10,312 nt of DNA from JAEUMW01 sp039807745 (GTDB lineage: Bacteria > Pseudomonadota > Gammaproteobacteria > Burkholderiales > JAEUMW01): positions 1 to 10,312 of the forward strand of contig JBDHRV010000127.1 in assembly GCA_039807745.1 (NCBI GenBank), read 5' to 3'. Of the stretch, positions 1 through 5,770 are shown piece after piece. Made by a program: the position numbers and the translations under genes. The notes beneath the pieces are model-generated. The model made no database searches. It worked only from the letters and a program-made list of their open reading frames with translations, and was not told the origin of the DNA. Numbering within the stretch: position 1 is the first letter of the stretch; the number at the start of each line of letters is the position of its first letter.

Positions 1-243
1 TCTTCGGGATCATCATCGCGATGTACGACAACGACCACTCGCCGCCGCATTTTCATGCGAAGTACGGCGGCGAGCAGGCTTCCATCCGAATCGATAACGG
101 TCAGATCCTTGAAGGCGGGCTCGGACCTCGTGCCCTGCGCCTCGTCGAAGAATGGCGCGTTCTTCATCAGTCGGAAACTGCTCGACGACTGGAACCGCGC
201 CCAAGCTCGCCAGCCCCTTAACCGTATTGAACCTCTGGAGTAG
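1..243 (+). pseudogene. DUF4160 family protein, 5'-truncated by window edge and frameshifted
   Basis: The reading frame is already open at base 3 and encodes FGIIIAMYDNDHSPPHFHAKYG, typical of the start of DUF4160 proteins (small proteins with a PPHFH-type motif, function unknown), so the true start lies outside the window. The frame is good to about base 174 (EWRVLHQSE). It then reads out of register, while the next frame continues with the expected family ending, LLDDWNRAQARQPLNRIEPLE, stopping at 241-243. Removing one A from the AAA at 175-177 joins the two halves perfectly. This is therefore a one-base insertion, either a real frameshift or a sequencing error. A DUF2442 start follows five bases later; DUF4160 and DUF2442 genes are often paired. 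Identity is fairly sure; the pair's function is not known. Confidence 0.75.
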
Positions 244-248
244 CAGTC

Positions 249-338
249 ATGATCCCGAAGGTCGTTGAAGTCAAACCGCTGGAGGGGTACCGCTTGTGGC
301 TACGCTTTCACGACGGCACCGTTGGAACGATCAATTGA
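249..338 (+). pseudogene. DUF2442 family protein, truncated to 29 codons
   Basis: An ATG at 249 sits eight bases after a GGAG Shine-Dalgarno sequence (237-240) and five bases after the DUF4160 stop. The product starts MIPKVVEVKPLEGYRLWLRF and continues HDGTVGTIN before TGA at 336-338. This matches the N-terminal half of DUF2442 proteins, which usually run to about 75-90 residues with a DGT...DLS stretch. The expected second half is missing: two bases after the stop a transposase start codon begins. The truncation therefore coincides with a recombination junction around 325-340. It is probably non-functional. Confidence 0.65.
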
Positions 339-339
339 C

Positions 340-606
340 ATGAGTCCCAAGTTTATTCCCGTAGACTTTTCCCGCCAGATTCTTCCCGGTTCCTTCGAGT
401 ACGCCCTGTGTCACCCGTCGATCACGAACTTGATCTCGGCGAGTTCGACGCGCGCTTTCGCAACGATGAGGTTGGCGCGCCCGCGTATTGCCCTGGCCTG
501 CTGCTCAAGATCGTGCTGCTTGCCTATTCCAGAGGGCTCGTGAACTCGCGGGCGATCGGGACTGCCTGTGGTCACAACGTTCTGTTCATGGCGGTGTCCG
601 GTGAAG
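340..606 (+). pseudogene. IS1182-type transposase, N-terminal remnant with frameshift
   Basis: From ATG 340 the product begins MSPKFIPVDFSRQILPGSFE; after one frame change it continues VDHELDLGEFDARFRND, GAPAYCPGLLLKIVLLAYSR and then SRAIGTACGHNVLFMAVSG. This is the DUF772-type N-terminal domain of IS1182-family (IS5-superfamily) transposases. The frame changes at 415-416, where a leucine codon between His and Val appears to have lost one base. Similarity stops near 602-606, before the catalytic DDE domain. About 90 of roughly 450-500 residues remain, so it is dead. No terminal inverted repeat is visible upstream, because truncated DUF2442 coding sequence abuts the start codon directly; the element's left end was lost in the same or an earlier deletion. 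Confidence 0.75.
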
Positions 607-699
607 CCTGTCCGCGTCGATGTCGCCCGGGGTCATCGGGCAGGAACCGACGACGATGTCGTGGCGCACCTGGCCCCAGTTCAGTTTCCATGTCCACAT
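586..699 (-). pseudogene. Dual-specificity phosphatase-like protein, N-terminal fragment
   Basis: Reading leftward from ATG 699, the product starts MWTWKLNWGQVRHDIVVGSC and continues PMTPGDIDA, then non-homologous residues to a TGA at 588-586. The W...LNWG.V...I.VGS.P.TP.DID pattern is that of the N-terminus of small DSPc/tyrosine-phosphatase-like proteins. The catalytic HCxxGxxR loop would lie far downstream and is absent. Similarity ends about 612, where the transposase remnant on the other strand also ends, so both were cut at one junction. The fragment lies 66 bases downstream of the dehydrogenase stop on the same strand, so it was probably the next gene of that operon. Family recognition is from memory of the motif and is moderate. 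Confidence 0.45.
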
Positions 700-765
700 C
701 GTCTTGTCTCGAGTCAACCAACGCTCGCAGAAGGCCGACAGATCGGATCTAACGGAAAGGATCGC

Positions 766-1422
766 TCAGGCGGCGCTCGTGGCACGGATACCGGATACAT
801 CGATCACGCGCACCCCTTCGACCCCCAGCTCGATGCTCGCGACGAGGGCATTGACCATCTGCTGGAGGGTCACCAGCCCAAGGCGCTCGGCCCCCTCCCG
901 CGTCGCCGGCAGGAGCTCGAAGATGGCATAAAGGGGAACCAGCAGATAGGGCCACCAATGACCAGGGCCCAGGACGTACCATGGACGGAGAATGGTCGCA
1001 TGGATCCCGCTCGCACGGAGGCGCTCCTCTGCGGCCCGGCGCACCGCGATGTACGCGCCCATCACGGGTGCAGGTTGCGCCACGCTGACGTAGACAAAAT
1101 GTTCCACTCCAGCACCGAGCGCCGCGGCCAACGCGGCATCGACCGACGCTAGATCTACGGCGCGGAAGCTGGCGGCCTTGCTTGGACTGGGGCGCGGCGT
1201 GCCAACCAGATGGACGAGTGTGTCGGCGGGCGCGATGGCGTCGGCGAAGGACGACGGATCCAGGGCGTTCCCCAGGACCGGTTCGGCACCGGGCGATAAG
1301 CGGTGCGCGCTGCGCTCCCTCACCAGCGCGCGAACCCGATGCCCGCGGGCCAATAGCACGGGAATCAGGGCTCGGCCCATGTAACCGGTCGCACCGGTAA
1401 CGAAAACGCAGCGATGGCTCAT
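766..1422 (-). CDS. Atypical short-chain dehydrogenase / NAD(P)-binding epimerase-like protein
   Basis: A 218-residue protein starting at ATG 1422. The N-terminus (VFVTGATGYMGRALIPVLLA) is a Rossmann fold with the TGxxGxxG dinucleotide-binding loop at about residues 8-15, followed by GHRVRALVR, where the Arg suggests NADP preference. A VHLVGTP strand and a YVSVAQPAP strand follow at the expected spacing. The usual catalytic YxxxK is not seen: the aligned stretch is AYIAVRRAAEERL, with Arg or Val where Lys is expected. This resembles the atypical NmrA/NDUFA9-like subgroups, which bind cofactor but often do not follow classic SDR chemistry. A hydrophobic WWPYLLVPLYAIFELLP segment near residues 155-172 suggests membrane contact. 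ATG overlaps the TGA of a short upstream ORF (ATGA). Substrate is unknown; a role in quinone- or lipid-related chemistry is only a guess. Confidence 0.8.
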   Translation of the reverse strand: MSHRCVFVTGATGYMGRALIPVLLARGHRVRALVRERSAHRLSPGAEPVLGNALDPSSFADAIAPADTLVHLVGTPRPSPSKAASFRAVDLASVDAALAAALGAGVEHFVYVSVAQPAPVMGAYIAVRRAAEERLRASGIHATILRPWYVLGPGHWWPYLLVPLYAIFELLPATREGAERLGLVTLQQMVNALVASIELGVEGVRVIDVSGIRATSAA

Positions 1423-1556
1423 GAGGACGGCCGCGGGTAAAGAATGCCGACCAGCCGCCCTTGCGTGAGCACCGGCGAGCACATCCCGGACACCATCGCA
1501 GTGAGCGCGTCTTCCCACAAGCCAGTCAAGGCGGTTGTATCCCAACGCGTTTCCAC
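1419..1556 (-). CDS. Short ORF (45 codons) coupled to the dehydrogenase; possible gene remnant
   Basis: Reading leftward from a GTG at 1556, an open frame encodes METRWDTTALTGLWEDALTA, then MVSGMCSPVLTQGRLVGILY and PRPSS, and ends in a TGA that forms an ATGA overlap with the dehydrogenase start. The overlap and the protein-like composition (alternating helix- and strand-like residues) argue for coding. The frame is closed upstream by TAA at 1595-1593, inside the probable gmk promoter, and no good Shine-Dalgarno sequence precedes the GTG. The -SPVL..GRLVGIL- stretch faintly resembles a CBS-domain strand, but it is too short to assign. It may be the 3' remnant of a larger gene cut where the accessory block meets the gmk region. 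Confidence 0.3.
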   Translation of the reverse strand: METRWDTTALTGLWEDALTAMVSGMCSPVLTQGRLVGILYPRPSS

Positions 1557-1593
1557 AGCCGACGTGCCTTCGTCCTCCCGCGAGAGCTTGCGT

Positions 1594-1599
1594 TACACT
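1594..1599 (+). promoter_or_regulatory. Putative -10 element (TACACT) of gmk promoter
   Basis: TACACT within TTGCGTTACACT lies eight bases before the gmk GTG. A weak -35 candidate (TTCGTC, 1570-1575) lies 18 bases upstream. Transcription would begin about 1605-1608, essentially on the start codon, so the mRNA could be leaderless. Position and lack of a Shine-Dalgarno sequence are visible; promoter activity is inferred. Confidence 0.4.
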
Positions 1600-1606
1600 C
1601 CCACGC

Positions 1607-2215
1607 GTGATCCTGGGTAATCTCTTCATCGTCGCCGCGCCCTCCGGCGCCGGCAAAACCAGTCTCGTCGCCGCGCTGCTGCAGGCCGACCCCGCGGTGC
1701 GCCTGTCGGTCTCGTTCACCACTCGCCCGCCGCGACCGGGAGAGGTCCACGGACGCGACTATCACTTTGTCTCGGTGCAGGACTTCGAAGCGTTGCGCGA
1801 CCGCGGCGAGCTCCTGGAAAGCGCCGAGGTTCACGGCAACTTCTACGGCACGTCGCGCACCTGGGTGGCCGAAAGGACCGCCGCCGGCGAGGACATCGTG
1901 CTCGAGATCGACTGGCAGGGCGCGCGGCAGGTGCGACGTTCGCTTGCGGGGGCGATTGGCATCTTCGTGCTGCCACCTTCGATGGCGCAGCTCGAAGAAC
2001 GCCTGCGCGGGCGCGCTTCCGATAGCGCCGAGGTGATCGCATGCCGGCTCGCGGCGGCGCGCGAGGAGATCGCCCATGTCTCTGAATTTGATTATGTTAT
2101 CATTAACGAACGATTCGACGAGGCGGTGCGGGACTTGGTCAGTATCGTGCGGGCAGAGCGACTGCGCCTCGCAAGACAGCTGCGCCGCCACCCGAATCTC
2201 CTCGAATTCAACTGA
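1607..2215 (+). CDS. gmk: Guanylate kinase
   Basis: A 202-residue cytosolic enzyme that phosphorylates GMP to GDP with ATP. The P-loop APSGAGKTSL is at residues 11-20, followed by the GMP-binding SFTTRPPRPGEVHGRDYHF stretch, the ESAEVHGNFYGTS block (Glu and Tyr contacts to guanine) and LEIDWQGA before the lid. The C-terminal FDYVIINERFDEAV is also typical. Length matches the usual ~205. The GTG at 1607 is chosen because family members start a few residues before the LFIVAAPSGAGK strand; the frame is open further upstream (ATG 1535), but that would add 24 residues with no family counterpart. No Shine-Dalgarno sequence precedes the GTG. It is the first gene of the gmk-rpoZ-spoT cluster; yicC, often found upstream, is absent here. 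Confidence 0.96.
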   Translation: MILGNLFIVAAPSGAGKTSLVAALLQADPAVRLSVSFTTRPPRPGEVHGRDYHFVSVQDFEALRDRGELLESAEVHGNFYGTSRTWVAERTAAGEDIVLEIDWQGARQVRRSLAGAIGIFVLPPSMAQLEERLRGRASDSAEVIACRLAAAREEIAHVSEFDYVIINERFDEAVRDLVSIVRAERLRLARQLRRHPNLLEFN

Positions 2216-2224
2216 GCTCCATTC

Positions 2225-2431
2225 ATGGCACGCATTACCGTAGACGATGTTTTGAAGCACCTTCCCAACCGATTCGAGCTCACGCTCGCGGCGACGTATC
2301 GCGCCCGCCAGCTCGCGAATGGCGCAACGCCGATGGTGGAGGGCAACAAGGACAAGCCCACCGTCATCGCGTTGCGCGAGATGGCGTTGGGCAAGGTTGG
2401 ACGGGAAATACTGAATCGGGGTCAAACCTGA
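2225..2431 (+). CDS. rpoZ: DNA-directed RNA polymerase subunit omega
   Basis: A 68-residue protein beginning MARITVDDVLKHLPNRFELT, with the family-defining NRFEL.LAA.YRARQL helix and a KPTVIALREMA.GKV block. Length is normal for betaproteobacterial omega. Omega helps fold and hold the beta-prime subunit and forms part of ppGpp site 1 on RNA polymerase in proteobacteria; its N-terminal MAR- segment, which contributes to that site, is intact. It starts nine bases after the gmk stop, so it is almost certainly co-transcribed. It lies upstream of the gene for the enzyme that makes and degrades ppGpp, which is a conserved and functionally sensible order. Confidence 0.97.
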   Translation: MARITVDDVLKHLPNRFELTLAATYRARQLANGATPMVEGNKDKPTVIALREMALGKVGREILNRGQT

Positions 2432-2553
2432 ATCGTGACCGGCGCGCGGCCCCGCACCGATCGCCGCTGCCCGGGAGGCGCGAGACGGTAGGAATGCTGG
2501 CGAGAGGAGGGTCGGGGCCTGCCTGAACCGGGCTCGCGCAGGCGAACGACCCC

Positions 2554-4683
2554 GTGATCACCGCTGCCATGTCCGAACCGCAGACGCTCCTCAAGAGCCT
2601 CACCGGCCACCTGAAGGCGGAGGATGTCGCGCAGCTCGAATCCGCCTACCACTTCTCCGAAGCCGCGCACGAAGGCCAGTTTCGCAAGACCGGCGATCCC
2701 TACATCGTCCACCCGCTCGCGGTCGCCAGCATCCTCGCCGAGCTGCACCTCGACCCGCAGGCGCTGACCGCCGCGCTGCTGCACGATGTCATGGAAGACA
2801 CGTCGGTCACCAAGGGCGAGATCTCGCGCAAGTTCGGCAAGAGCGTCGCCGAGCTGGTGGACGGTGTCTCCAAGCTCGACCGCATCGAGTTCGCCACCCA
2901 CGAGGAACACCAGGCCGAGAGCTTCCGCAAGATGCTGCTCGCCATGGCGCGCGATGTACGCGTCATTCTGATCAAGCTCGCGGACCGCCTGCACAACATG
3001 CGCACGCTGGGCAGCCTGGTGCCGGAGAAGCGCCGGCGCATCGCGCGCGAGACGCTCGAGATCTATGCTCCGATCGCCAACCGGCTCGGACTGAACAGCA
3101 TCTACCACGAGCTCGAAGACCTCTCCTTCAAGCATCTGCACCCGATCCGGTATCGCGTGTTGTCGAAGGCGGTGCGGTCGGCGCGCGGCAATCGGCGCGA
3201 GGTGGTGCAGAAGATCCTGGAAAACATCCGGGCGCGGCTCAAGGAGTGCAAGGTCGAGGCAACGGTCACCGGGCGCGAGAAGCACATCTACAGCATCTAT
3301 CGCAAGATGCACGAGAAGCAGCTCCCCTTCGCGAAAGTGCTCGACATTTACGGCTTCCGGCTGCTGGTGAAGGACGTGCCCGCCTGCTATCTCGCGCTCG
3401 GCGCGCTGCACGGGCTCTACAAGCCGATCCCGGGCAAGTTCAAGGACTATATCGCGATCGGCAAGACCAACGGCTACCAGTCGCTGCACACGACGCTGTT
3501 CGGCCCTTACGGCATGCCGCTAGAGGTGCAGATCCGCACCGGCGACATGCACAAGATCGCAGAAGCGGGCGTGGCGTCGCACTGGCTCTACAAGAGCTCG
3601 GACGCGACGTTGAACGACCTGCAGCACAAGACGCATCAGTGGCTGCAGAGCCTGCTCGAAATCCAGTCGGAGAGCGGCGATTCGATCGAGTTTCTCGAGC
3701 ACCTCAAGATCGACCTCTTTCCGGACGAAGCCTATGTCTTCACCCCGAAGGGCAAGATCATGTCGCTGCCGCGCGGCGCGACCGCGGTGGATTTCGCCTA
3801 CGCGGTGCACACCGACATCGGCAACCGCTGCGTGGCCGTCAAGATCAACGACGAGCTGATGCCGCTGCGCACCGAGCTGCGAAGCGGCGACCGGGTCGAG
3901 ATCATCACGGCCGTCCACGCGAAGCCCAATCCGGCCTGGCTCGGCTACGTGATCACCGGCAAGGCGCGCGCGCACATCCGCCACTTCCTGAAGACGATGC
4001 AGTACGAAGAGTCGCGCCAGCTTGGCGAGCGGCTGCTGGTTCAGGCGCTCGGCGGTTTCGGGTCGAGCCTGGCCGAGATCGACGGCGCATCCTGGGAGCG
4101 CCTGGTGAAGGACGCGGGGGTGCGCGGCAAGGACGAGATCCTCGCCGACATCGGGCTCGGCAAGCGGCTCTCGGTGGTCGTGGCGCGCGAACTCCTGTCC
4201 ATGGCCGAACCGGTGGACATGAAGCACCCGGGCACGGTCGTCATCCGCGGCACGGAGGGCATGACCGTGCAGTTCGCCCAGTGTTGCCGCCCGATACCCG
4301 GCGACCCGATCATCGGCTGGATCAAGAAGGGACAGGGCATCGTGATCCACACCCACGACTGCCCGGTCATGGCGAAGACGCGCGCCGATCCCGACAAGTA
4401 TCTGGACGTGGAGTGGGATCCGGAGACGAAGAAGCTCTTCGATGTGAACATCAAGCTGATCGCGCTCAACCGGCGCGGGGTGCTGGCACGCATCGCGGCG
4501 GAGATCGCGGACGCCGAATCGAACATCGACAACGTCAGCATGGACACTCAGGACGGCAGCCAGTACAGCACCGTGCACTTCACGCTGCAGGTGTACGACC
4601 GTCTACACCTCGCCCAGGTAATGCGTGCGCTGCGCCGCATTCCCGAGGTGGTGCGCATCACGCGCGCCAAGGGCAGCGGCTGA
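2554..4683 (+). CDS. spoT: Bifunctional (p)ppGpp synthetase/hydrolase, RelA/SpoT homologue
   Basis: A 709-residue long-form RSH protein that makes and degrades the stringent-response alarmone (p)ppGpp. The HD hydrolase domain has HDVMED at residues 77-82 and HNMRTLGSL near 147. The synthetase domain carries YGFRLL, then KFKD at 295-298 and GYQSLHTT. KFKD is the basic (RXKD-type) version found in bifunctional enzymes, not the acidic EXDD of monofunctional RelA. TGS (about 386-450), a Cys-containing QFAQCCRPIPGD block (about 573-584) and a C-terminal ACT domain (about 632-705) follow. All hydrolase residues are intact, supporting a SpoT-like role. The GTG at 2554 has AGGCGA eight bases upstream; an ATG at 2569 is an equally possible start. 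It lies 122 bases downstream of rpoZ, and that gap has no convincing terminator. Confidence 0.96.
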   Translation: MITAAMSEPQTLLKSLTGHLKAEDVAQLESAYHFSEAAHEGQFRKTGDPYIVHPLAVASILAELHLDPQALTAALLHDVMEDTSVTKGEISRKFGKSVAELVDGVSKLDRIEFATHEEHQAESFRKMLLAMARDVRVILIKLADRLHNMRTLGSLVPEKRRRIARETLEIYAPIANRLGLNSIYHELEDLSFKHLHPIRYRVLSKAVRSARGNRREVVQKILENIRARLKECKVEATVTGREKHIYSIYRKMHEKQLPFAKVLDIYGFRLLVKDVPACYLALGALHGLYKPIPGKFKDYIAIGKTNGYQSLHTTLFGPYGMPLEVQIRTGDMHKIAEAGVASHWLYKSSDATLNDLQHKTHQWLQSLLEIQSESGDSIEFLEHLKIDLFPDEAYVFTPKGKIMSLPRGATAVDFAYAVHTDIGNRCVAVKINDELMPLRTELRSGDRVEIITAVHAKPNPAWLGYVITGKARAHIRHFLKTMQYEESRQLGERLLVQALGGFGSSLAEIDGASWERLVKDAGVRGKDEILADIGLGKRLSVVVARELLSMAEPVDMKHPGTVVIRGTEGMTVQFAQCCRPIPGDPIIGWIKKGQGIVIHTHDCPVMAKTRADPDKYLDVEWDPETKKLFDVNIKLIALNRRGVLARIAAEIADAESNIDNVSMDTQDGSQYSTVHFTLQVYDRLHLAQVMRALRRIPEVVRITRAKGSG

Positions 4684-4703
4684 CGCCTCCTACGCCGACG
4701 CGC

Positions 4704-4970
4704 TCAACGCTTGGCGCAGACGCTCAAGCCATCTTCCCAGCCGAGCCGGTAGTCGCTGTCGGAGCGATGGCGCTCCGTATCCTTCGTCGCGTTGCCCCGT
4801 GCCGTCTTACAGCCTGCCGCAAACCCGTCCTTGAACGCCTGCGAGTACCCCGACAGATTCACTGTCGGCCCGACCGGCTTTGGCTGACTGCAGCCCGTCG
4901 CCACCAGGAGCACGACCGCAGCTGCGCCGGCGCCGATGAATCCAGGAATCGAGCTACCTCGGTGTGCCAT
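4704..4970 (-). CDS. Small lipoprotein with two Y..[AG][FW].DG..C repeats
   Basis: An 88-residue predicted lipoprotein. The start at ATG 4970 gives a classic signal: basic MAHR, a hydrophobic stretch to residue 23, and VATG-Cys27 as the likely lipidation site. Ser28 at +2 suggests outer-membrane sorting. The mature part has two related motifs, GYSQAFKDGFAAGC (Cys54) and DYRLGWEDGLSVC (Cys85), separated by a basic, polar linker. The two Cys could form one disulfide in the periplasm. I recall similar small proteins of unknown function but no named family. It is the last gene of a three-gene cassette, overlapping its upstream neighbour by 17 bases, and it converges on spoT with a 20-base gap. 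Confidence 0.75.
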   Translation of the reverse strand: MAHRGSSIPGFIGAGAAAVVLLVATGCSQPKPVGPTVNLSGYSQAFKDGFAAGCKTARGNATKDTERHRSDSDYRLGWEDGLSVCAKR

Positions 4971-5388
4971 CGACTCGCGCTCTACCCCCATTCGATGGCG
5001 CGGCGCCAAAAGGGTTGCGCGCAACGACCCGCTCCACCTCGACGTCGGCACAAGGTGGCTGTGCCGGGGCGGAGTGGGAAGTGCCGCCCGGCGCTGGTAG
5101 GGCCGTCAACTTAGCGCCGGCCCGTGCTGGACAGGGAGCCGTATCGACCTTCCTCGGCGGCCGGTCTTTGACCCGATCGGACGCCGAACGCGCCTCAACC
5201 GCCGGATGGTGCACCTGCATGCCGCCTCCTGCACCATGCGACAGCGGCAGAAATCCGAGCAGGCTCGCAATCCCGAACAGGCTGTAGAGGATGACCACGA
5301 TCGCAACGACCAGCAGGAGCAGGTAAAGACCGCGCTCCCAGGGCTCGTCGGTGCGTCCGCGGGCTCGAACTTGTTGAGACACAGACAC
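4954..5388 (-). CDS. Single-span membrane protein with Ala/Pro-rich tail, unknown function
   Basis: A 144-residue protein starting at a GTG (5388) that directly follows the TAA of the upstream gene (5391-5389); GGGG just before that stop is the only Shine-Dalgarno-like sequence. Residues 1-19 are polar and basic; residues about 20-48 (WERGLYLLLLVVAIVVILYS and the following LFGIASLLGFLPL) form one long membrane helix. The remaining ~95 residues are Ala/Pro-rich and low in hydrophobic content, with two Cys and a VERVVARNPFG segment near the end. By the positive-inside rule the tail is probably periplasmic. No family is recognised. Tight packing with the small basic protein upstream and the lipoprotein downstream suggests joint function at the envelope. 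Confidence 0.7.
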   Translation of the reverse strand: MSVSQQVRARGRTDEPWERGLYLLLLVVAIVVILYSLFGIASLLGFLPLSHGAGGGMQVHHPAVEARSASDRVKDRPPRKVDTAPCPARAGAKLTALPAPGGTSHSAPAQPPCADVEVERVVARNPFGAAPSNGGRARVDGTPR

Positions 5389-5595
5389 TTACCCCACGAT
5401 GGGGCGCAGCGCGAGGGCACGTGCTTCCTTGAGCTTGCGCTCACGCCGCTGCAGTCTCAACCAGCGCGGCTTGAACCCGCGTTTCGGAGTGGCCTCGGGT
5501 GCTTCCGGTGTCGTGGGATGCGGCGCCGCCGTTTGCACGGCACCAGTCTTGGCGGAAAGTGCATTCACTGTGTTCGGCGTCAGGTTCTTGTTCAT
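5389..5595 (-). CDS. Small basic protein (68 aa), first gene of a putative sigma-54-driven cassette
   Basis: ATG 5595 is preceded by a GGAG Shine-Dalgarno sequence (5609-5606) ten bases upstream, in a leader that starts about 29 bases before it if the sigma-54 promoter call is right. The product begins MNKNLTPNTVNALSAKTGAV, has a Thr/Pro/Ala-rich middle, and ends in a strongly basic segment, KRGFKPRWLRLQRRERKLKE, then ARALALRPIVG. There is no signal peptide or membrane span, so it is probably cytosolic; the basic part could be an amphipathic helix that binds nucleic acid, membrane or a partner protein. No family is recognised. An in-frame ATG at 5634 would add 13 residues but lies upstream of the predicted transcription start, so it was not used. 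Confidence 0.65.
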   Translation of the reverse strand: MNKNLTPNTVNALSAKTGAVQTAAPHPTTPEAPEATPKRGFKPRWLRLQRRERKLKEARALALRPIVG

Positions 5596-5605
5596 TTTTT
5601 TCGGG

Positions 5606-5609
5606 CTCC
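5606..5609 (-). promoter_or_regulatory. Ribosome binding site GGAG that sets the cassette start
   Basis: GGAG (reading leftward) is followed by ten bases, including a run of A, and then ATG 5595. It is the clearest Shine-Dalgarno sequence on the minus strand of this window, and it decides the start of the 68-aa gene. Confidence 0.6.
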
Positions 5610-5634
5610 ACGTTAGTGTGAGGCCCAACCTCAT

Positions 5635-5650
5635 TGCAACCGCCGTACCA
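5635..5650 (-). promoter_or_regulatory. Sigma-54 (RpoN) -24/-12 promoter
   Basis: Reading leftward, TGGTACGGCGGTTGCA matches the sigma-54 consensus TGGCACGrNNNTTGCW at every constrained position except C to T at the fourth, a common variant. The GG and GC doublets have the correct spacing. The predicted start is about 5624, leaving a 29-base leader with the GGAG ribosome site before ATG 5595. The match is seen directly; activity is inferred, supported by the upstream sites described separately and by the sigma-54 activator gene that follows on the same strand. Confidence 0.8.
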
Positions 5651-5668
5651 AGACACTAAACGCATAAA

Positions 5669-5681
5669 TAACAACTAGTTA
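5669..5681 (+). promoter_or_regulatory. Putative IHF binding site
   Basis: TAACAACTAGTTA matches the IHF core WATCAANNNNTTR with one mismatch (T to A at position 3). It lies in the most AT-rich stretch of the window, centred about 50 bases upstream of the predicted sigma-54 start. It falls between that promoter and the activator-like site at 5714-5731, which is where IHF normally bends DNA in sigma-54 promoters. Confidence 0.5.
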
Positions 5682-5713
5682 AAATATCTCTTCGAGATTG
5701 GATCGAGGTAATA

Positions 5714-5731
5714 TGTCGCTGCCGAACGACA
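5714..5731. promoter_or_regulatory. Putative GlrR upstream activator site (TGTC-N10-GACA)
   Basis: TGTC at 5714-5717 and GACA at 5728-5731 are separated by exactly ten bases, matching the TGTC-N10-GACA recognition sequence established for enterobacterial GlrR (QseF). It is centred about 98 bases upstream of the predicted sigma-54 start, a normal distance for an enhancer-binding protein, and it is about 75 bases beyond the end of the glrR gene itself. Confidence 0.6.
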
Positions 5732-5770
5732 GGCTGATGCATCAAATCCAACAGACCCCCGTGGCGCGAC

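Noticed and set aside
2432..2553. GCCTGC...GCAGGC inverted repeat before spoT as a terminator or riboswitch
   Set aside because: The loop is long, there is no T run, and rpoZ-spoT co-transcription is normal; no riboswitch-like consensus is visible.
4684..4703. A bidirectional terminator between the convergent spoT and lipoprotein genes
   Set aside because: The gap is 20 bases with no clear dyad or T/A runs.
3246..5114. A 622-codon plus-strand open frame overlapping spoT in another frame
   Set aside because: It is Arg/Ala/Gly-rich with no recognisable domain, and spoT is unambiguous in the true frame; long shadow frames are expected in high-GC DNA.
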